From an uncultured Chitinophagaceae bacterium (GTDB lineage: Bacteria; Bacteroidota; Bacteroidia; Chitinophagales; Chitinophagaceae): a stretch of 64,000 nucleotides of DNA. The notes under the pieces were generated by a model. The model did not search any database. It was not told the origin of the DNA and saw only the letters and a list, made by a program, of their open reading frames with translations. How positions within the stretch are numbered: position 1 is the stretch's first letter; every line of letters starts with the position of its first letter. The stretch covers positions 1 to 64,000 of the forward strand of contig CAKZFX010000005.1 of assembly GCA_936908745.1 (NCBI GenBank). Reading direction: 5' to 3'. Below are positions 1 to 7,112 of the stretch, in pieces. The position numbers were made by a program, and so were the translations under genes.

Positions 1-132
1 CAGCGGCAACAGGAACAGCGGCAACAGGAACAGCGGCAACAGGAACAGCGGCAACAGGAACAGCGGCAACTGGAACAGCGGCGACAGGAACAGCGGCGAC
101 AGTAACAGCGGCTACAGGAACAGCGGCGCATT
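1..132. repeat. 15-bp tandem repeat array (start outside window)
   Basis: About nine consecutive 15-bp units of the form CAGCGGCAACAGGAA. The first four are identical; later ones carry single substitutions (AAC to TGG, GAC, AGT or TAC codon changes) that keep the reading frame. The array begins before base 1, so its full copy number is not visible. It codes for the pentapeptide repeats of the overlapping gene. The near-identity of the first units suggests recent expansion by slippage or recombination. Confidence 0.95.
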
Positions 133-466
133 CTGCACTGACGACAATCCGGTGTTGTGGTTATTCAACAAGCCAACTGATTTAAAAGTGCGCGACTGGG
201 AGAATCACAAATCCGTAGAGTTGATGTACTCGATTGATCCGACAATATGGGTTGATGCGAGCATCATGTCAGATGAAGAAAAGAAGCAATTCCCGAAATA
301 CGAAACAACTGGTGGTTATCTGAAAAAGATACCGATGAAAGAAGCGTGGGCGAACGCTTGGCATAACTGGAGCGACGAAAATCGTAAGGTCTTTCTGACC
401 CTGCCAAATTTTGATGCGGAGATTTTTAAAGAGATCACCGGCATCGACACGACAGCTACTAACTAA
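2..466 (+). CDS. Pentapeptide-repeat phage protein, 5' end outside window
   Basis: The frame is open from base 2, so the GTG at 152 is not the real start. The visible part reads as SGNRN repeated four times, then SGNWN, SGDRN, SGDSN and SGYRN, followed by a non-repetitive domain starting SGAFCTDDNPVLWLFNKPTD and running to the stop at 464-466. Repeats of the S/N-T-G-x-x-N type are predicted to form regular beta structures in other proteins. The C-terminal domain, rich in Trp and acidic residues (about 105 residues), is not one I can name. It is the first visible gene of the rightward early phage block. Its function is unknown; a protein-interaction or adhesive scaffold is possible. The frame assignment is firm, the role is not. 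Confidence 0.8.
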   Translation, partial: SGNRNSGNRNSGNRNSGNRNSGNWNSGDRNSGDSNSGYRNSGAFCTDDNPVLWLFNKPTDLKVRDWENHKSVELMYSIDPTIWVDASIMSDEEKKQFPKYETTGGYLKKIPMKEAWANAWHNWSDENRKVFLTLPNFDAEIFKEITGIDTTATN

Positions 467-518
467 CCCCTCCCTATAAACATCTTCCGTACCCTGTGAG
501 ACTTTAAAATTATCAACC

Positions 519-776
519 ATGAGTTTGAGTATAAAAGATCAGGTATTAAACACCATTTACAACCACAAAAATTGTACTTCTGGGGGGGTGTCCAACATTC
601 TCAATATCCCCCGGTTTGCGGTATTGAGAGCATTGTCGGAACTAATAAAAGACGGCTTAATAAAACAACAGAAAGGCCGAGTTGATGAATCGCACCCGAA
701 AGGATATAACTCAAAATTCAGGAGCTACAAATTAGCTAAACCAAAATATACACCCCTAACACTTTTTAACGATTAA
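519..776 (+). CDS. Small winged-helix-like DNA-binding protein
   Basis: An 85-residue protein. Residues 1-55 look like a winged helix-turn-helix: an N-terminal helix, a recognition-helix region around NILNIPRFAVLRALSELIKDGLI, then a basic wing (KQQKGRVDESHPKG). This pattern is common in phage regulators and replication accessory proteins. The ATG at 519 follows a short spacer after the repeat-protein gene, and the next gene starts 5 bp after the stop, which fits an operon. The fold is inferred by eye, and no target site can be named. Confidence 0.65.
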   Translation: MSLSIKDQVLNTIYNHKNCTSGGVSNILNIPRFAVLRALSELIKDGLIKQQKGRVDESHPKGYNSKFRSYKLAKPKYTPLTLFND

Positions 777-781
777 CGAAA

Positions 782-1033
782 ATGATAATAACCACCATAG
801 CCGCAAGGCTTGAAAATAATAAGGTGATCTATGTGAGATCACTCAGCCGCCGGGAGGATGGCAAATACCTGGCTGAAACAACTTTTGAGCCGGCCGGGGC
901 AAAAGACTTTAATGACATGGCAACGGCCCATTCCAACGTAAGACGAATTCACAATCCCCTACACCGTGAATATGCGCCGATAGTAATTGAAGTGGAAAGG
1001 CAGAAGAATACAACGGCAGGAGAACTTATTTAA
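782..1033 (+). CDS. Hypothetical phage protein, 83 aa
   Basis: I do not recognise this 83-residue protein. It starts with a short hydrophobic beta-like strand (MIITTIAARL) and has charged, mixed composition without membrane segments or cysteine clusters. It sits 5 bp after the winged-helix gene and 9 bp before the methyltransferase gene, on the same strand. Tight spacing on both sides is the main evidence that it is a real gene. Confidence 0.65.
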   Translation: MIITTIAARLENNKVIYVRSLSRREDGKYLAETTFEPAGAKDFNDMATAHSNVRRIHNPLHREYAPIVIEVERQKNTTAGELI

Positions 1034-1042
1034 TTAACGAAC

Positions 1043-1516
1043 ATGGCTTTTGAAACCGGAAATAAGGCAGACGGGAAACATTATTGGCTTACTCCTCCTG
1101 AATTAATGGAAGAGTTACAAAAAGAATTTCAGTTTGATTTTGACCCATGTCCGTTCCCTAAGCCGGACGGATTTGATGGCCTTCGCTGCGAATGGGGTCA
1201 AAGAAACTACGTTAATCCGCCTTTCGGATCATATACCTGTAAAATTGATGGAAAGAAGAAAGGCCCTACCGCATGGGCAAGAAAATGCATTGAAGAATTT
1301 AAGAAAGGAAAGCTTGTTGTTTTGGTTTATCCAATTGACAAGTGGGTTTTAATGTTGCTTTCTGAGATAGGTGCCGAAGTTAGAAACTTAAAAGATGTAC
1401 GATGGCATTCTATAGAAGATGGCTCTAAGGGCCCAGGAACCGGCCGACACGTAGCCATGTTTATTCTGGACCCTAAAAAGCACATGGGATCATTTAACCA
1501 AAAGGAGGCAGTGTAA
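1043..1516 (+). CDS. Phage DNA N6-adenine methyltransferase (Dam-like)
   Basis: At 157 residues it matches the compact phage N6-adenine methyltransferase family (Dam-like, PF05869 type), which transfers a methyl group from S-adenosylmethionine to adenine in DNA. The N-terminal YWLTPPELMEELQKEFQFDFDPCP is the family's opening block. The catalytic motif is NPPF (about residue 52), equivalent to the D/NPPY/F motif of amino-methyltransferases. RHVAMFILDP near the end completes the fold. Phages use such enzymes to escape host restriction or mark their own DNA; the recognition sequence cannot be read from the protein. The stop is followed after 5 bp by the next start, with AAAGGAGG at 1501-1508 as a likely ribosome-binding site for it. 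Confidence 0.9.
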   Translation: MAFETGNKADGKHYWLTPPELMEELQKEFQFDFDPCPFPKPDGFDGLRCEWGQRNYVNPPFGSYTCKIDGKKKGPTAWARKCIEEFKKGKLVVLVYPIDKWVLMLLSEIGAEVRNLKDVRWHSIEDGSKGPGTGRHVAMFILDPKKHMGSFNQKEAV

Positions 1517-1521
1517 AATGT

Positions 1522-1734
1522 ATGCCAGAGCCGGAGATAATTACAAAACGAATCTGTGAGCTATCCGTAGGCGACAAGTTTATAATGATGAGCCAGCGTT
1601 ACAGGGTTGTGAGTATTGAAAATGGCAGGTTGATATTTAGCCCATTAAGAGACAGAAGCCATATACAAGACTGTGGAGCAAAAAGCAGGGAAAAGGTTGA
1701 GATAATACAGGAAAAGAAAAATGACCGACTATAA
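1522..1734 (+). CDS. Hypothetical small phage protein, 70 aa
   Basis: A 70-residue protein, not recognised. The core ICELSVGDKFIMMSQRYRVV resembles a small SH3-like or beta-barrel module in which VGDKF opens a strand, as in many nucleic-acid-associated domains; this is only a visual impression. The start is supported by the purine-rich AAAGGAGG about 14 bp upstream. The end overlaps the next gene by 14 bp, so the two are probably translationally coupled. Confidence 0.65.
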   Translation: MPEPEIITKRICELSVGDKFIMMSQRYRVVSIENGRLIFSPLRDRSHIQDCGAKSREKVEIIQEKKNDRL

Positions 1735-1927
1735 AACATTGTATGAAAAGTTGACCGAAAAGCTTGGGCGCATGCGGGCCTTACAGCGAAAGCGGGATGC
1801 AAGGTTAAGAAGCGGAAATATGCTTCCCCGGCAGGACTATGATACAATGAAGAGGCTGGAAAGAGATGTTGACAAAATGCTGCTACTAGATGAACAAGGA
1901 CAAAGGGTGTATCTGAAAAACAACTAA
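1721..1927 (+). CDS. Hypothetical basic helical phage protein, 68 aa
   Basis: A 68-residue, strongly charged, probably all-helical protein (runs such as KLTEKLGRMRALQRKRDARLR). It overlaps the previous gene by 14 bp and ends 27 bp before the replication initiator gene. It could be a small nucleic-acid-binding or accessory replication protein, but no motif proves that. Confidence 0.6.
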   Translation: MTDYKTLYEKLTEKLGRMRALQRKRDARLRSGNMLPRQDYDTMKRLERDVDKMLLLDEQGQRVYLKNN

Positions 1928-1954
1928 AACTGACTACTGAAAGAAATTGATCCG

Positions 1955-2656
1955 ATGAATGGCTATGAACTAACCGACAAGCTCAGAAAAACACGCAGAC
2001 GGCATAGGCTGACTGCTCCAACGCAGGCACTATACTACGAATTGGTAGCTATATGCAACGAGGAGGGATGGCCGGATGAGTTTAAATGTTCCAACGACGA
2101 ATTGTGTTCCGCGCTACAAGTGAGTGAAAAATCTCTGATTGCTTACAGGCAGGAACTAATTCAGGCTGGTTTGCTCTACTATATGAGCGGGAAGAGTAAA
2201 AAGAAGGTCGGTATCTATTCATTCGTAAAGGAGTTTCTCAACGGCTGTAAATTTTACAACCAATCTGACAGCCTAACGGTAAGCCAATTGGGTAGTCAAT
2301 CGGTAAGCCAATCGGGCGAAAAACCTCCAGACCTTATTAAAACTAAAAAGGAAACTGAATTAATAAAAAAACCGGCTGGCGAAAAAGAGATAGCCGATGT
2401 GCAAGTGGGCGCTACTGTTGAATTCTGCGCTATCACCCTGCATCGTAATTATTCAAAAGACCGTGTAAAGGAGTTGTGGCGGGCTTTTATCATCCAGAAC
2501 TCAGAGGAAGTTTATCCACGGGAAGGCGAGCGCATTAAGCATTTCCGAAACTGGATAAAGACGCAGCCCTATGATAAAAAGGATCCATCTCAACAAAACA
2601 GGCAAACATCAGGAATAAACCCACAGGCCGTAAAAATGCTTTTGAAAAATGAGTAA
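1955..2656 (+). CDS. Phage replication initiator / helicase-loading protein
   Basis: A 233-residue protein with an N-terminal winged-helix domain (about residues 1-90; recognition segment CSNDELCSALQVSEKSLIAYRQELIQAGLL), a Ser/Gln-rich linker (about 105-130) and a C-terminal domain rich in basic and aromatic residues (VKELWRAFIIQNSEEVYPREGERIKHFRNWIKTQP). This is the architecture of phage O-like or DnaD-like replication proteins, which bind the origin and recruit the helicase. Two facts support the role. Its last 8 bp overlap the DnaB helicase gene, and the linker region of the gene contains iteron-like repeats followed by an AT-rich stretch, as in lambda O. The exact family is inferred. Confidence 0.7.
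   Translation: MNGYELTDKLRKTRRRHRLTAPTQALYYELVAICNEEGWPDEFKCSNDELCSALQVSEKSLIAYRQELIQAGLLYYMSGKSKKKVGIYSFVKEFLNGCKFYNQSDSLTVSQLGSQSVSQSGEKPPDLIKTKKETELIKKPAGEKEIADVQVGATVEFCAITLHRNYSKDRVKELWRAFIIQNSEEVYPREGERIKHFRNWIKTQPYDKKDPSQQNRQTSGINPQAVKMLLKNE
2277..2372. other. Candidate phage replication origin (iterons plus AT-rich stretch)
   Basis: Inside the initiator gene, CGGTAAGCCAATTGGG (2277-2292) and CGGTAAGCCAATCGGG (2301-2316) differ at one base and are 24 bp apart. A diverged half-length copy, GGTAGTCAATCGG, lies between them. The next 20 bp lead into a very AT-rich tract (about 2334-2371). Iterons inside the initiator gene's linker, followed by an AT-rich unwinding region and then the helicase gene, is the lambda-type arrangement. 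The repeats are seen directly; the origin function is inferred. Confidence 0.5.
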
Positions 2657-4079
2657 CCAGCCAACATACAGCAAGGTTCCGCCGAATGTCACAGAAATCG
2701 AAAAGGCCGTATTGGGGGCTTGCCTGATTCAACGTGATGCCTTTTCTGAGATCGCTGAATCGATCAGCGCCAATTGCTTTTACGCACAGGCGCATACGGA
2801 TATATTCCAGGCAATTGCAGAGCTGTCAGCTATTGGGCAGGCAGTAGATGACCTGACAGTTGTTGAACAGTTAAAGAAAAATAACCGGTTAGAATCCTGT
2901 GGCGGTGCACACTATGTAACGACTCTTTCATCATTTGTGGTATCGTCTGCGCATATTAAACACCATTGCCGACTGATCCTTGAAAGCTTTATGAAAAGGG
3001 AGTTGATTCGGATCGGCGCTGAATTAACGGCTACAGCTTATGAGAATGGCGCTGATGCCTTTGAATTGCTTTCACAAGCAGAAGCAGCGTTGTACAACGT
3101 CCGCAACCGGGTGGAGCATAAGAATTACAAAGACATTCTGACCGTAATGGTAGAGACGATCAAGCACCTGGAATCAATCCGACACAGGGACACACATCTA
3201 ACCGGCGTAACATCCGGTTTTTCGGAGCTGGATAGGGTTACATGCGGATGGCAGCCAACGGATCTTATTATCCTTGCAGCTCGACCATCAGTAGGTAAAA
3301 CTGCGTTCGCACTAAACCTTGCCAGGAATGCCGCAAAAGCCGTCCCTGTCGGCTTCTTTTCCCTTGAAATGTCGGACCGCCAATTGGTGCAACGGGTTTT
3401 ATCCGCAGAGAGCGGTATCCTGCTTTGGAATCTTCGTAACGGGAAAATGGGCGACGATCAAATGAGACAGTTGCACGCAAAAGGAATTCAGTCAATCGCA
3501 AGCACAAAAATTTTCATCGACGACACGCCCAATATTAAACTGTCTGAATTAAAGGCAAAGGCTAAAAGGATGGTCAACAAGGACAAGGTGGGAATAATTT
3601 TAGTTGACTACCTACAGCTTATAAGAACTAACGGAAGGCATGGTGGCAGAAAGGATTTGGAAATTGGAGAAATCAGCAGTGAATTAAAGGGCCTCGCAAA
3701 AGAGCTTAACGTTCCGATTATTGCCTTATCTCAACTAAGCAGGGATGTAGAGAAGCGTGGAGCAAATGAGCCAAAATTATCTGATCTGCGTGAGTCTGGT
3801 GCAATTGAGCAGGATGCAGACATGGTTATGTTCTTATGGCGACCAAGCGAAGCCGAAATAATGGATAACGCCGAGCTGGCAGAGTTCTGCAATGTGAAGA
3901 TTGAAAAACATAGGAACGGTACGCTTGAAAAGTTCTTAGGCAAATTCACGAAAGAAATTCAGAAATGGGACTACCTCAAAGTATTGGACGGATCAGGAAT
4001 GCCGGCCGGTAGCACCTGGCGCCCCGTCTCGGATATAAAAAGCAGGATTGAAACAGGGAAAGATGATGAACCTTTTTAA
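2649..4079 (+). CDS. dnaB: Replicative DNA helicase (DnaB family)
   Basis: At 476 residues this is a full-length DnaB-type hexameric helicase that unwinds phage DNA ahead of the fork. The N-terminal DnaB domain (about 10-115) is followed by a RecA-like ATPase domain. Walker A is RPSVGKT (212-218), FFSLEMS lies near 236-242, Walker B is IILVDYLQLI with Asp320, and LSQLSRDVEKR and LRESGAIEQDAD are the later conserved helicase blocks. The start overlaps the initiator gene by 8 bp, so the pair is probably co-translated. This is the phage copy and acts with the upstream initiator. No intein or truncation is seen. Confidence 0.95.
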   Translation: MSNQPTYSKVPPNVTEIEKAVLGACLIQRDAFSEIAESISANCFYAQAHTDIFQAIAELSAIGQAVDDLTVVEQLKKNNRLESCGGAHYVTTLSSFVVSSAHIKHHCRLILESFMKRELIRIGAELTATAYENGADAFELLSQAEAALYNVRNRVEHKNYKDILTVMVETIKHLESIRHRDTHLTGVTSGFSELDRVTCGWQPTDLIILAARPSVGKTAFALNLARNAAKAVPVGFFSLEMSDRQLVQRVLSAESGILLWNLRNGKMGDDQMRQLHAKGIQSIASTKIFIDDTPNIKLSELKAKAKRMVNKDKVGIILVDYLQLIRTNGRHGGRKDLEIGEISSELKGLAKELNVPIIALSQLSRDVEKRGANEPKLSDLRESGAIEQDADMVMFLWRPSEAEIMDNAELAEFCNVKIEKHRNGTLEKFLGKFTKEIQKWDYLKVLDGSGMPAGSTWRPVSDIKSRIETGKDDEPF

Positions 4080-4133
4080 CACCTACAAAAACAAGTGAAA
4101 CTAATTATACAACCTTTAAAATAGTTATTTGAT

Positions 4134-4286
4134 ATGACACTCCAAGAAATTAAAAACGAAATAATGTCTAATGCAACGACTGTAACGTCAGGCAAAAAAG
4201 GAATGAAGGCTTATATAGATGTAGATGAAGTAGCAAAAGCCATATACGAAAAACTTTCTCAAAATCAATCTCAATCTCAACCATGA
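4134..4286 (+). CDS. Small phage protein, 50 aa
   Basis: A short open frame starting ATG at 4134 and ending TGA at 4284-4286. The protein starts MTLQEIKNEIMSNATTV, has a central KGMKAYIDVDEVAKAIYEKL segment and a Ser/Gln tail. It fills the space after dnaB, and its stop overlaps the ATG of the next small gene (4283), an ATGA-type coupling. It is unrecognised; the overlapping starts and stops are the reason for calling it. Confidence 0.55.
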   Translation: MTLQEIKNEIMSNATTVTSGKKGMKAYIDVDEVAKAIYEKLSQNQSQSQP

Positions 4287-4450
4287 CAATACACACACTA
4301 AACCAACCCTTTGATTACAGAGGATTTACGATAATAAAAAAGGCTTCTTTTTATCAGATAAAAGACAAGCCAGGGATATATATTTTTTTACAGGATGCGA
4401 AAGACTGGATTGACTGGTGGCACGATCAACAAACAAAACTGAAAAGATAA
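4283..4450 (+). CDS. Small phage protein, 55 aa
   Basis: A short open frame from ATG 4283 to TAA 4448-4450, 55 residues, starting MTIHTLNQPFDYRGFTIIKK and ending in a Trp-rich segment (KDWIDWWHDQQTKLKR). It overlaps the preceding stop, and its own stop overlaps the next start (TAATG). Overlapping at both ends with neighbours on the same strand suggests a real, translationally coupled gene. No function can be assigned. Confidence 0.55.
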   Translation: MTIHTLNQPFDYRGFTIIKKASFYQIKDKPGIYIFLQDAKDWIDWWHDQQTKLKR

Positions 4451-4845
4451 TGGAAGCCTACACACTAAACGGTAAGGAAGTGCTGGTGGTGGATGTGCCG
4501 CCGCAAAGTAACGCAATAAGATTCTTTGGCTTTGATAATCATTTGGAGTGGGTAAATGATTATGGAGAATCTGAATCCAAAGACCTGCCACCCGGCGACT
4601 GGCAACCATTAGGGAAAGGAAGTGAAATATCAAATGACCAGTGGAAGGATTTAGTAGAAAGTGATAGATATTATGATGGACACCCCGAAGATCATGGCTT
4701 AGGCGAGGTCACTTACTATCGGGATTATCCAAATGAGCTTCATGAATCCTGTATATTTTCTGCTTCTGAATCCGGCCTCTCATGGATTCGCTCCATAGGT
4801 AAAGACCCGGAGAAAGTTTATTTACTTATAAAAAAAGAAAAATGA
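4450..4845 (+). CDS. Hypothetical phage protein, 131 aa
   Basis: The frame extends upstream to 4417, but I place the start at the ATG at 4450 because it overlaps the stop of the preceding small gene (TAATG). The protein starts MEAYTLNGKEVLVVDVPPQS. It is rich in acidic residues, Tyr and Trp and has no membrane segment; it may be globular with beta structure. The stop overlaps the next gene by 4 bp (ATGA), so it shares a transcript with the PAPS-reductase-like gene. Not a family I can name. Confidence 0.65.
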   Translation: MEAYTLNGKEVLVVDVPPQSNAIRFFGFDNHLEWVNDYGESESKDLPPGDWQPLGKGSEISNDQWKDLVESDRYYDGHPEDHGLGEVTYYRDYPNELHESCIFSASESGLSWIRSIGKDPEKVYLLIKKEK

Positions 4846-5759
4846 TTTCAGTCAACAGTTTATCTGGAGGTAAAACGTCAAGTTACTTAGCTGTTCATTA
4901 TCCAGCAGACTATGAAGTATTTTCTCTTGTTTGTATTGATGATGAAAACTGTCGTCCCAAAGACTCTTTTATCATCAATTATGTCAATGATAAATTGGCT
5001 CCATTTGAAGAAAAATATGGAGAATTTATTGCCACTGCCGAAGATGATAGAACTCTTCAAGTCATGATAGATTTAGAACAAAAAATAGGTAGGCGAATTG
5101 ATTGGGTTAGAGGAGCAAGTTTTGATGACGTTATTGATAAACCTTTAATAAGAGGAGAGAATCCAACTCGTCTGCCGTCTTGGGCAAGACGATACTGTAC
5201 TGATCAAATGAAATTATTTCCAATTTTTAATTGGTGGTTTAATTCGATTGGAGAAAAAGTTAATATGCGTATAGGGTTTCGATTCGATGAATTTGACAGA
5301 ATGGAAAGGTTTATGAATAATTCAGAAAAGGGAGGGTACACAATTCCTGTTAGCTGCTCTATGAAGGGTAAACGATTAATGCGGCATCAAAAATTTGACT
5401 GGAGATACTGTTCTTTTCCTCTTATAAAGAATGCTATTAGTAAAAAAGACATAACCGAATATTGGAAACATAATGGCAAGATTGGGCCAGACACCTTATT
5501 TGGCGAAGCAAAAAAAATTGATTTTCCTGTCGTATCTAATTGTGTAGGTTGTTTTCATAAAAAGCCCGAAACGCTTGCCGCAATGTTTTCAATGCACCCA
5601 CAGAAAATGCATTGGTTTGCAAAGCAAGAAGAAAAAGAGATGGGAACATGGCTTGATAGCAAAACCCTTTACAAAACAATTGGATTGAGCACAGGATGGT
5701 CGGAAGAAATGATTAAAGAAAATGGAGCGTCCTGTGATAGTGGCGGTTGCACAGATTAA
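4842..5759 (+). CDS. PAPS-reductase-like ATP pyrophosphatase (adenine nucleotide alpha-hydrolase)
   Basis: A 305-residue protein whose start SLSGGKTSSYLA (residues 6-17) is the PP-loop of the PAPS reductase / N-type ATP pyrophosphatase superfamily, which adenylates or binds adenine nucleotides. SWARRYCTDQMKLFPI is a second conserved block of this group. Cysteines cluster in the C-terminal half (WRYCSFP, SNCVGCFHKK) and at the extreme end (CDSGGC), suggesting an iron-sulfur or zinc site. Classical PAPS reductases serve sulfate assimilation. Phage relatives, and the DndC proteins that add sulfur to DNA backbones, suggest a nucleic-acid or sulfur-transfer role is equally possible. It overlaps the upstream gene by ATGA. 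The superfamily call is firm; the substrate is unknown. Confidence 0.8.
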   Translation: MISVNSLSGGKTSSYLAVHYPADYEVFSLVCIDDENCRPKDSFIINYVNDKLAPFEEKYGEFIATAEDDRTLQVMIDLEQKIGRRIDWVRGASFDDVIDKPLIRGENPTRLPSWARRYCTDQMKLFPIFNWWFNSIGEKVNMRIGFRFDEFDRMERFMNNSEKGGYTIPVSCSMKGKRLMRHQKFDWRYCSFPLIKNAISKKDITEYWKHNGKIGPDTLFGEAKKIDFPVVSNCVGCFHKKPETLAAMFSMHPQKMHWFAKQEEKEMGTWLDSKTLYKTIGLSTGWSEEMIKENGASCDSGGCTD

Positions 5760-5790
5760 AGTTTATTTGTTAATCAATAAAAAGTAAAAT

Positions 5791-6006
5791 ATGGAACAAA
5801 GGGAAAAAGACATTCAAGAATTATGTAAACAAGTTCTAAATGCGACACCGGAAACTTATTACAACCCAAACGGCGCAGACGAAACGATATGCCCTTTTTG
5901 TCGTTCAAAAGTTTATTACCCGGATGCTGACATGAACGATCTTCCCCATGATACAGGATGCGCATTCAATATTGCAAAAGACCTGTCAACGGGAATGAAA
6001 GCCTAA
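5791..6006 (+). CDS. Small zinc-ribbon-like phage protein
   Basis: A 71-residue protein with CPFCRSKV followed about 20 residues later by HDTGC, which can provide Cys-Cys-His/Cys zinc ligands. The rest is short and acidic. It lies between the PAPS-reductase-like gene and the HD-domain gene on the same strand. The likely role is a small metal-binding accessory protein; no specific family is recognised. Confidence 0.65.
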   Translation: MEQREKDIQELCKQVLNATPETYYNPNGADETICPFCRSKVYYPDADMNDLPHDTGCAFNIAKDLSTGMKA

Positions 6007-6034
6007 CCCCTCACCCACATAAACAAGTAGAGAT

Positions 6035-6553
6035 ATGAATACCAGAATAATTTCATTCGCAATAGAAGCCCATCAAAACGTCAATCATTTGTACGATGGG
6101 AAGCCATATTCAGTTCATCTTGCATTAGTAGCTATGTACGCTCAAAAGTATATTGATTTAATTCTCGAGAGCCAGCACAGCAATGTTAAATGCGCTGCTT
6201 GGCTTCATGACACTATTGAGGATTGTCGCCTTACATATAACGATATAAAGAAACTGGCAGGCGAAGAAGTTGCTGAATTGGTTTTTGCACTGACAAATGA
6301 AAAGGGACGAACACGGGCAGACAGGGCTAATGCTCATTATTACGACGGGATACAGAAAACGCCATTTGCTAAATATGTCAAAATGTGTGATCGGCTGGCA
6401 AATGCACGTTATTCTAAAGATAATCACTCCCGAATGGTTGAAGTTTACAGAAAAGAAAACGATCATTTTATCGCATCGGTTTTCCCTTCCAATGCAGATA
6501 AGCGCATCTACCAGCCTATGATCTTGGAGTTAAAGCAAATTCTTAACCCCTGA
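6035..6553 (+). CDS. HD-domain hydrolase, SpoT/Mesh1-like
   Basis: A 172-residue, stand-alone HD-domain protein. The metal-site residues of the RelA/SpoT hydrolase family can be traced: KPYSVH (His28), AAWLHDTIEDC (His58-Asp59 with Glu62-Asp63) and KMCDRLANARYSK (Asp119 with Asn123). The HDxxED form is typical of (p)ppGpp hydrolases and small Mesh1-type enzymes, which remove the pyrophosphate from the stringent-response alarmone. No synthetase, TGS or ACT domain is present. A phage-borne enzyme of this kind could reset the stringent response or act on another nucleotide. The fold is clear; the substrate is inferred. Confidence 0.75.
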   Translation: MNTRIISFAIEAHQNVNHLYDGKPYSVHLALVAMYAQKYIDLILESQHSNVKCAAWLHDTIEDCRLTYNDIKKLAGEEVAELVFALTNEKGRTRADRANAHYYDGIQKTPFAKYVKMCDRLANARYSKDNHSRMVEVYRKENDHFIASVFPSNADKRIYQPMILELKQILNP

Positions 6554-6595
6554 CATTCATCTACACTCTAACAGCTAAACAATAGTATAAACGCA

Positions 6596-6611
6596 TTGGG
6601 AATATTCCCAA
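6596..6611. promoter_or_regulatory. Perfect 16-bp palindrome, operator candidate
   Basis: TTGGGAATATTCCCAA is identical to its own reverse complement. It lies 18 bp upstream of the start of the secreted cysteine-rich gene and 42 bp after the HD gene stop. A perfect two-fold site of this length just ahead of a start is typical of a dimeric repressor or activator operator. It may mark a separately controlled transcription unit, such as a lysogenic gene within the early block. Confidence 0.5.
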
Positions 6612-6629
6612 TTATTAAAAACAAACAAC

Positions 6630-7112
6630 ATGAAAAAAACAATCATTATGATCATGGCCGTTCTGTTCGGCTTCATCGCCGTACAGGCGCAAACAAATGT
6701 GGAACAGTCTAAGAAAGACGTTCTGGCAGTCATCAATGCGGAAAAAAGCTTTGATGCGGAAATCGAAAAGATCAAGGTTGAAATGCCGCAAAAGACAACT
6801 ACCGAAATCTACCGTGCGGTTTTTGAAAATCAGAAGGAGTACGAGGCCGCTGTCACCGCATTCAATAATATGCAGAATTCGAGAAGAATTTTTTATGAAA
6901 AGTACAAAGACCAGGATTTAAACCTTAACCCTGTATGCGCTGTTGCTTGCCTATTTAAAAAAATAGGATGTACTCAAAACTGTGATCGTATGTTTCCAAG
7001 CGCAGAAAACGTAGTCCCTCACGCTATATGTATAAGCGATTGCAATAACAGCTATAATGAGTGTATCAGACTTTGTATAAACGACGATGCTATTTCAAAG
7101 CCAAACAAGTAA
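6630..7112 (+). CDS. Secreted eight-cysteine protein (lysogenic-conversion candidate)
   Basis: A 160-residue protein with an N-terminal signal peptide (MKKTIIMIMAVLFGFIAVQA, cleavage near residue 20), so it is exported. Residues 22-95 are charged and probably helical. The C-terminal part holds eight cysteines at 103, 107, 114, 118, 134, 138, 145 and 149, which is Cx3C-x6-Cx3C occurring twice with 15 residues between. Paired Cx3C motifs are typical of disulfide-linked helical hairpins. There is no lipobox. A perfect palindrome lies just upstream. An exported, disulfide-rich protein is unusual in an early phage block and suggests a host-benefit (moron) gene. No known family was recognised. Confidence 0.75.
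   Translation: MKKTIIMIMAVLFGFIAVQAQTNVEQSKKDVLAVINAEKSFDAEIEKIKVEMPQKTTTEIYRAVFENQKEYEAAVTAFNNMQNSRRIFYEKYKDQDLNLNPVCAVACLFKKIGCTQNCDRMFPSAENVVPHAICISDCNNSYNECIRLCINDDAISKPNK

Noticed and set aside
1..135. CRISPR array
   Set aside because: The 15-bp units are directly adjacent without spacers and keep a coding frame, so they are protein-coding repeats.
152..466. Separate 104-aa gene starting at GTG 152
   Set aside because: The same frame is open without stop back to base 2 and codes for the pentapeptide repeats, so the start at 152 is an artefact of the window edge.
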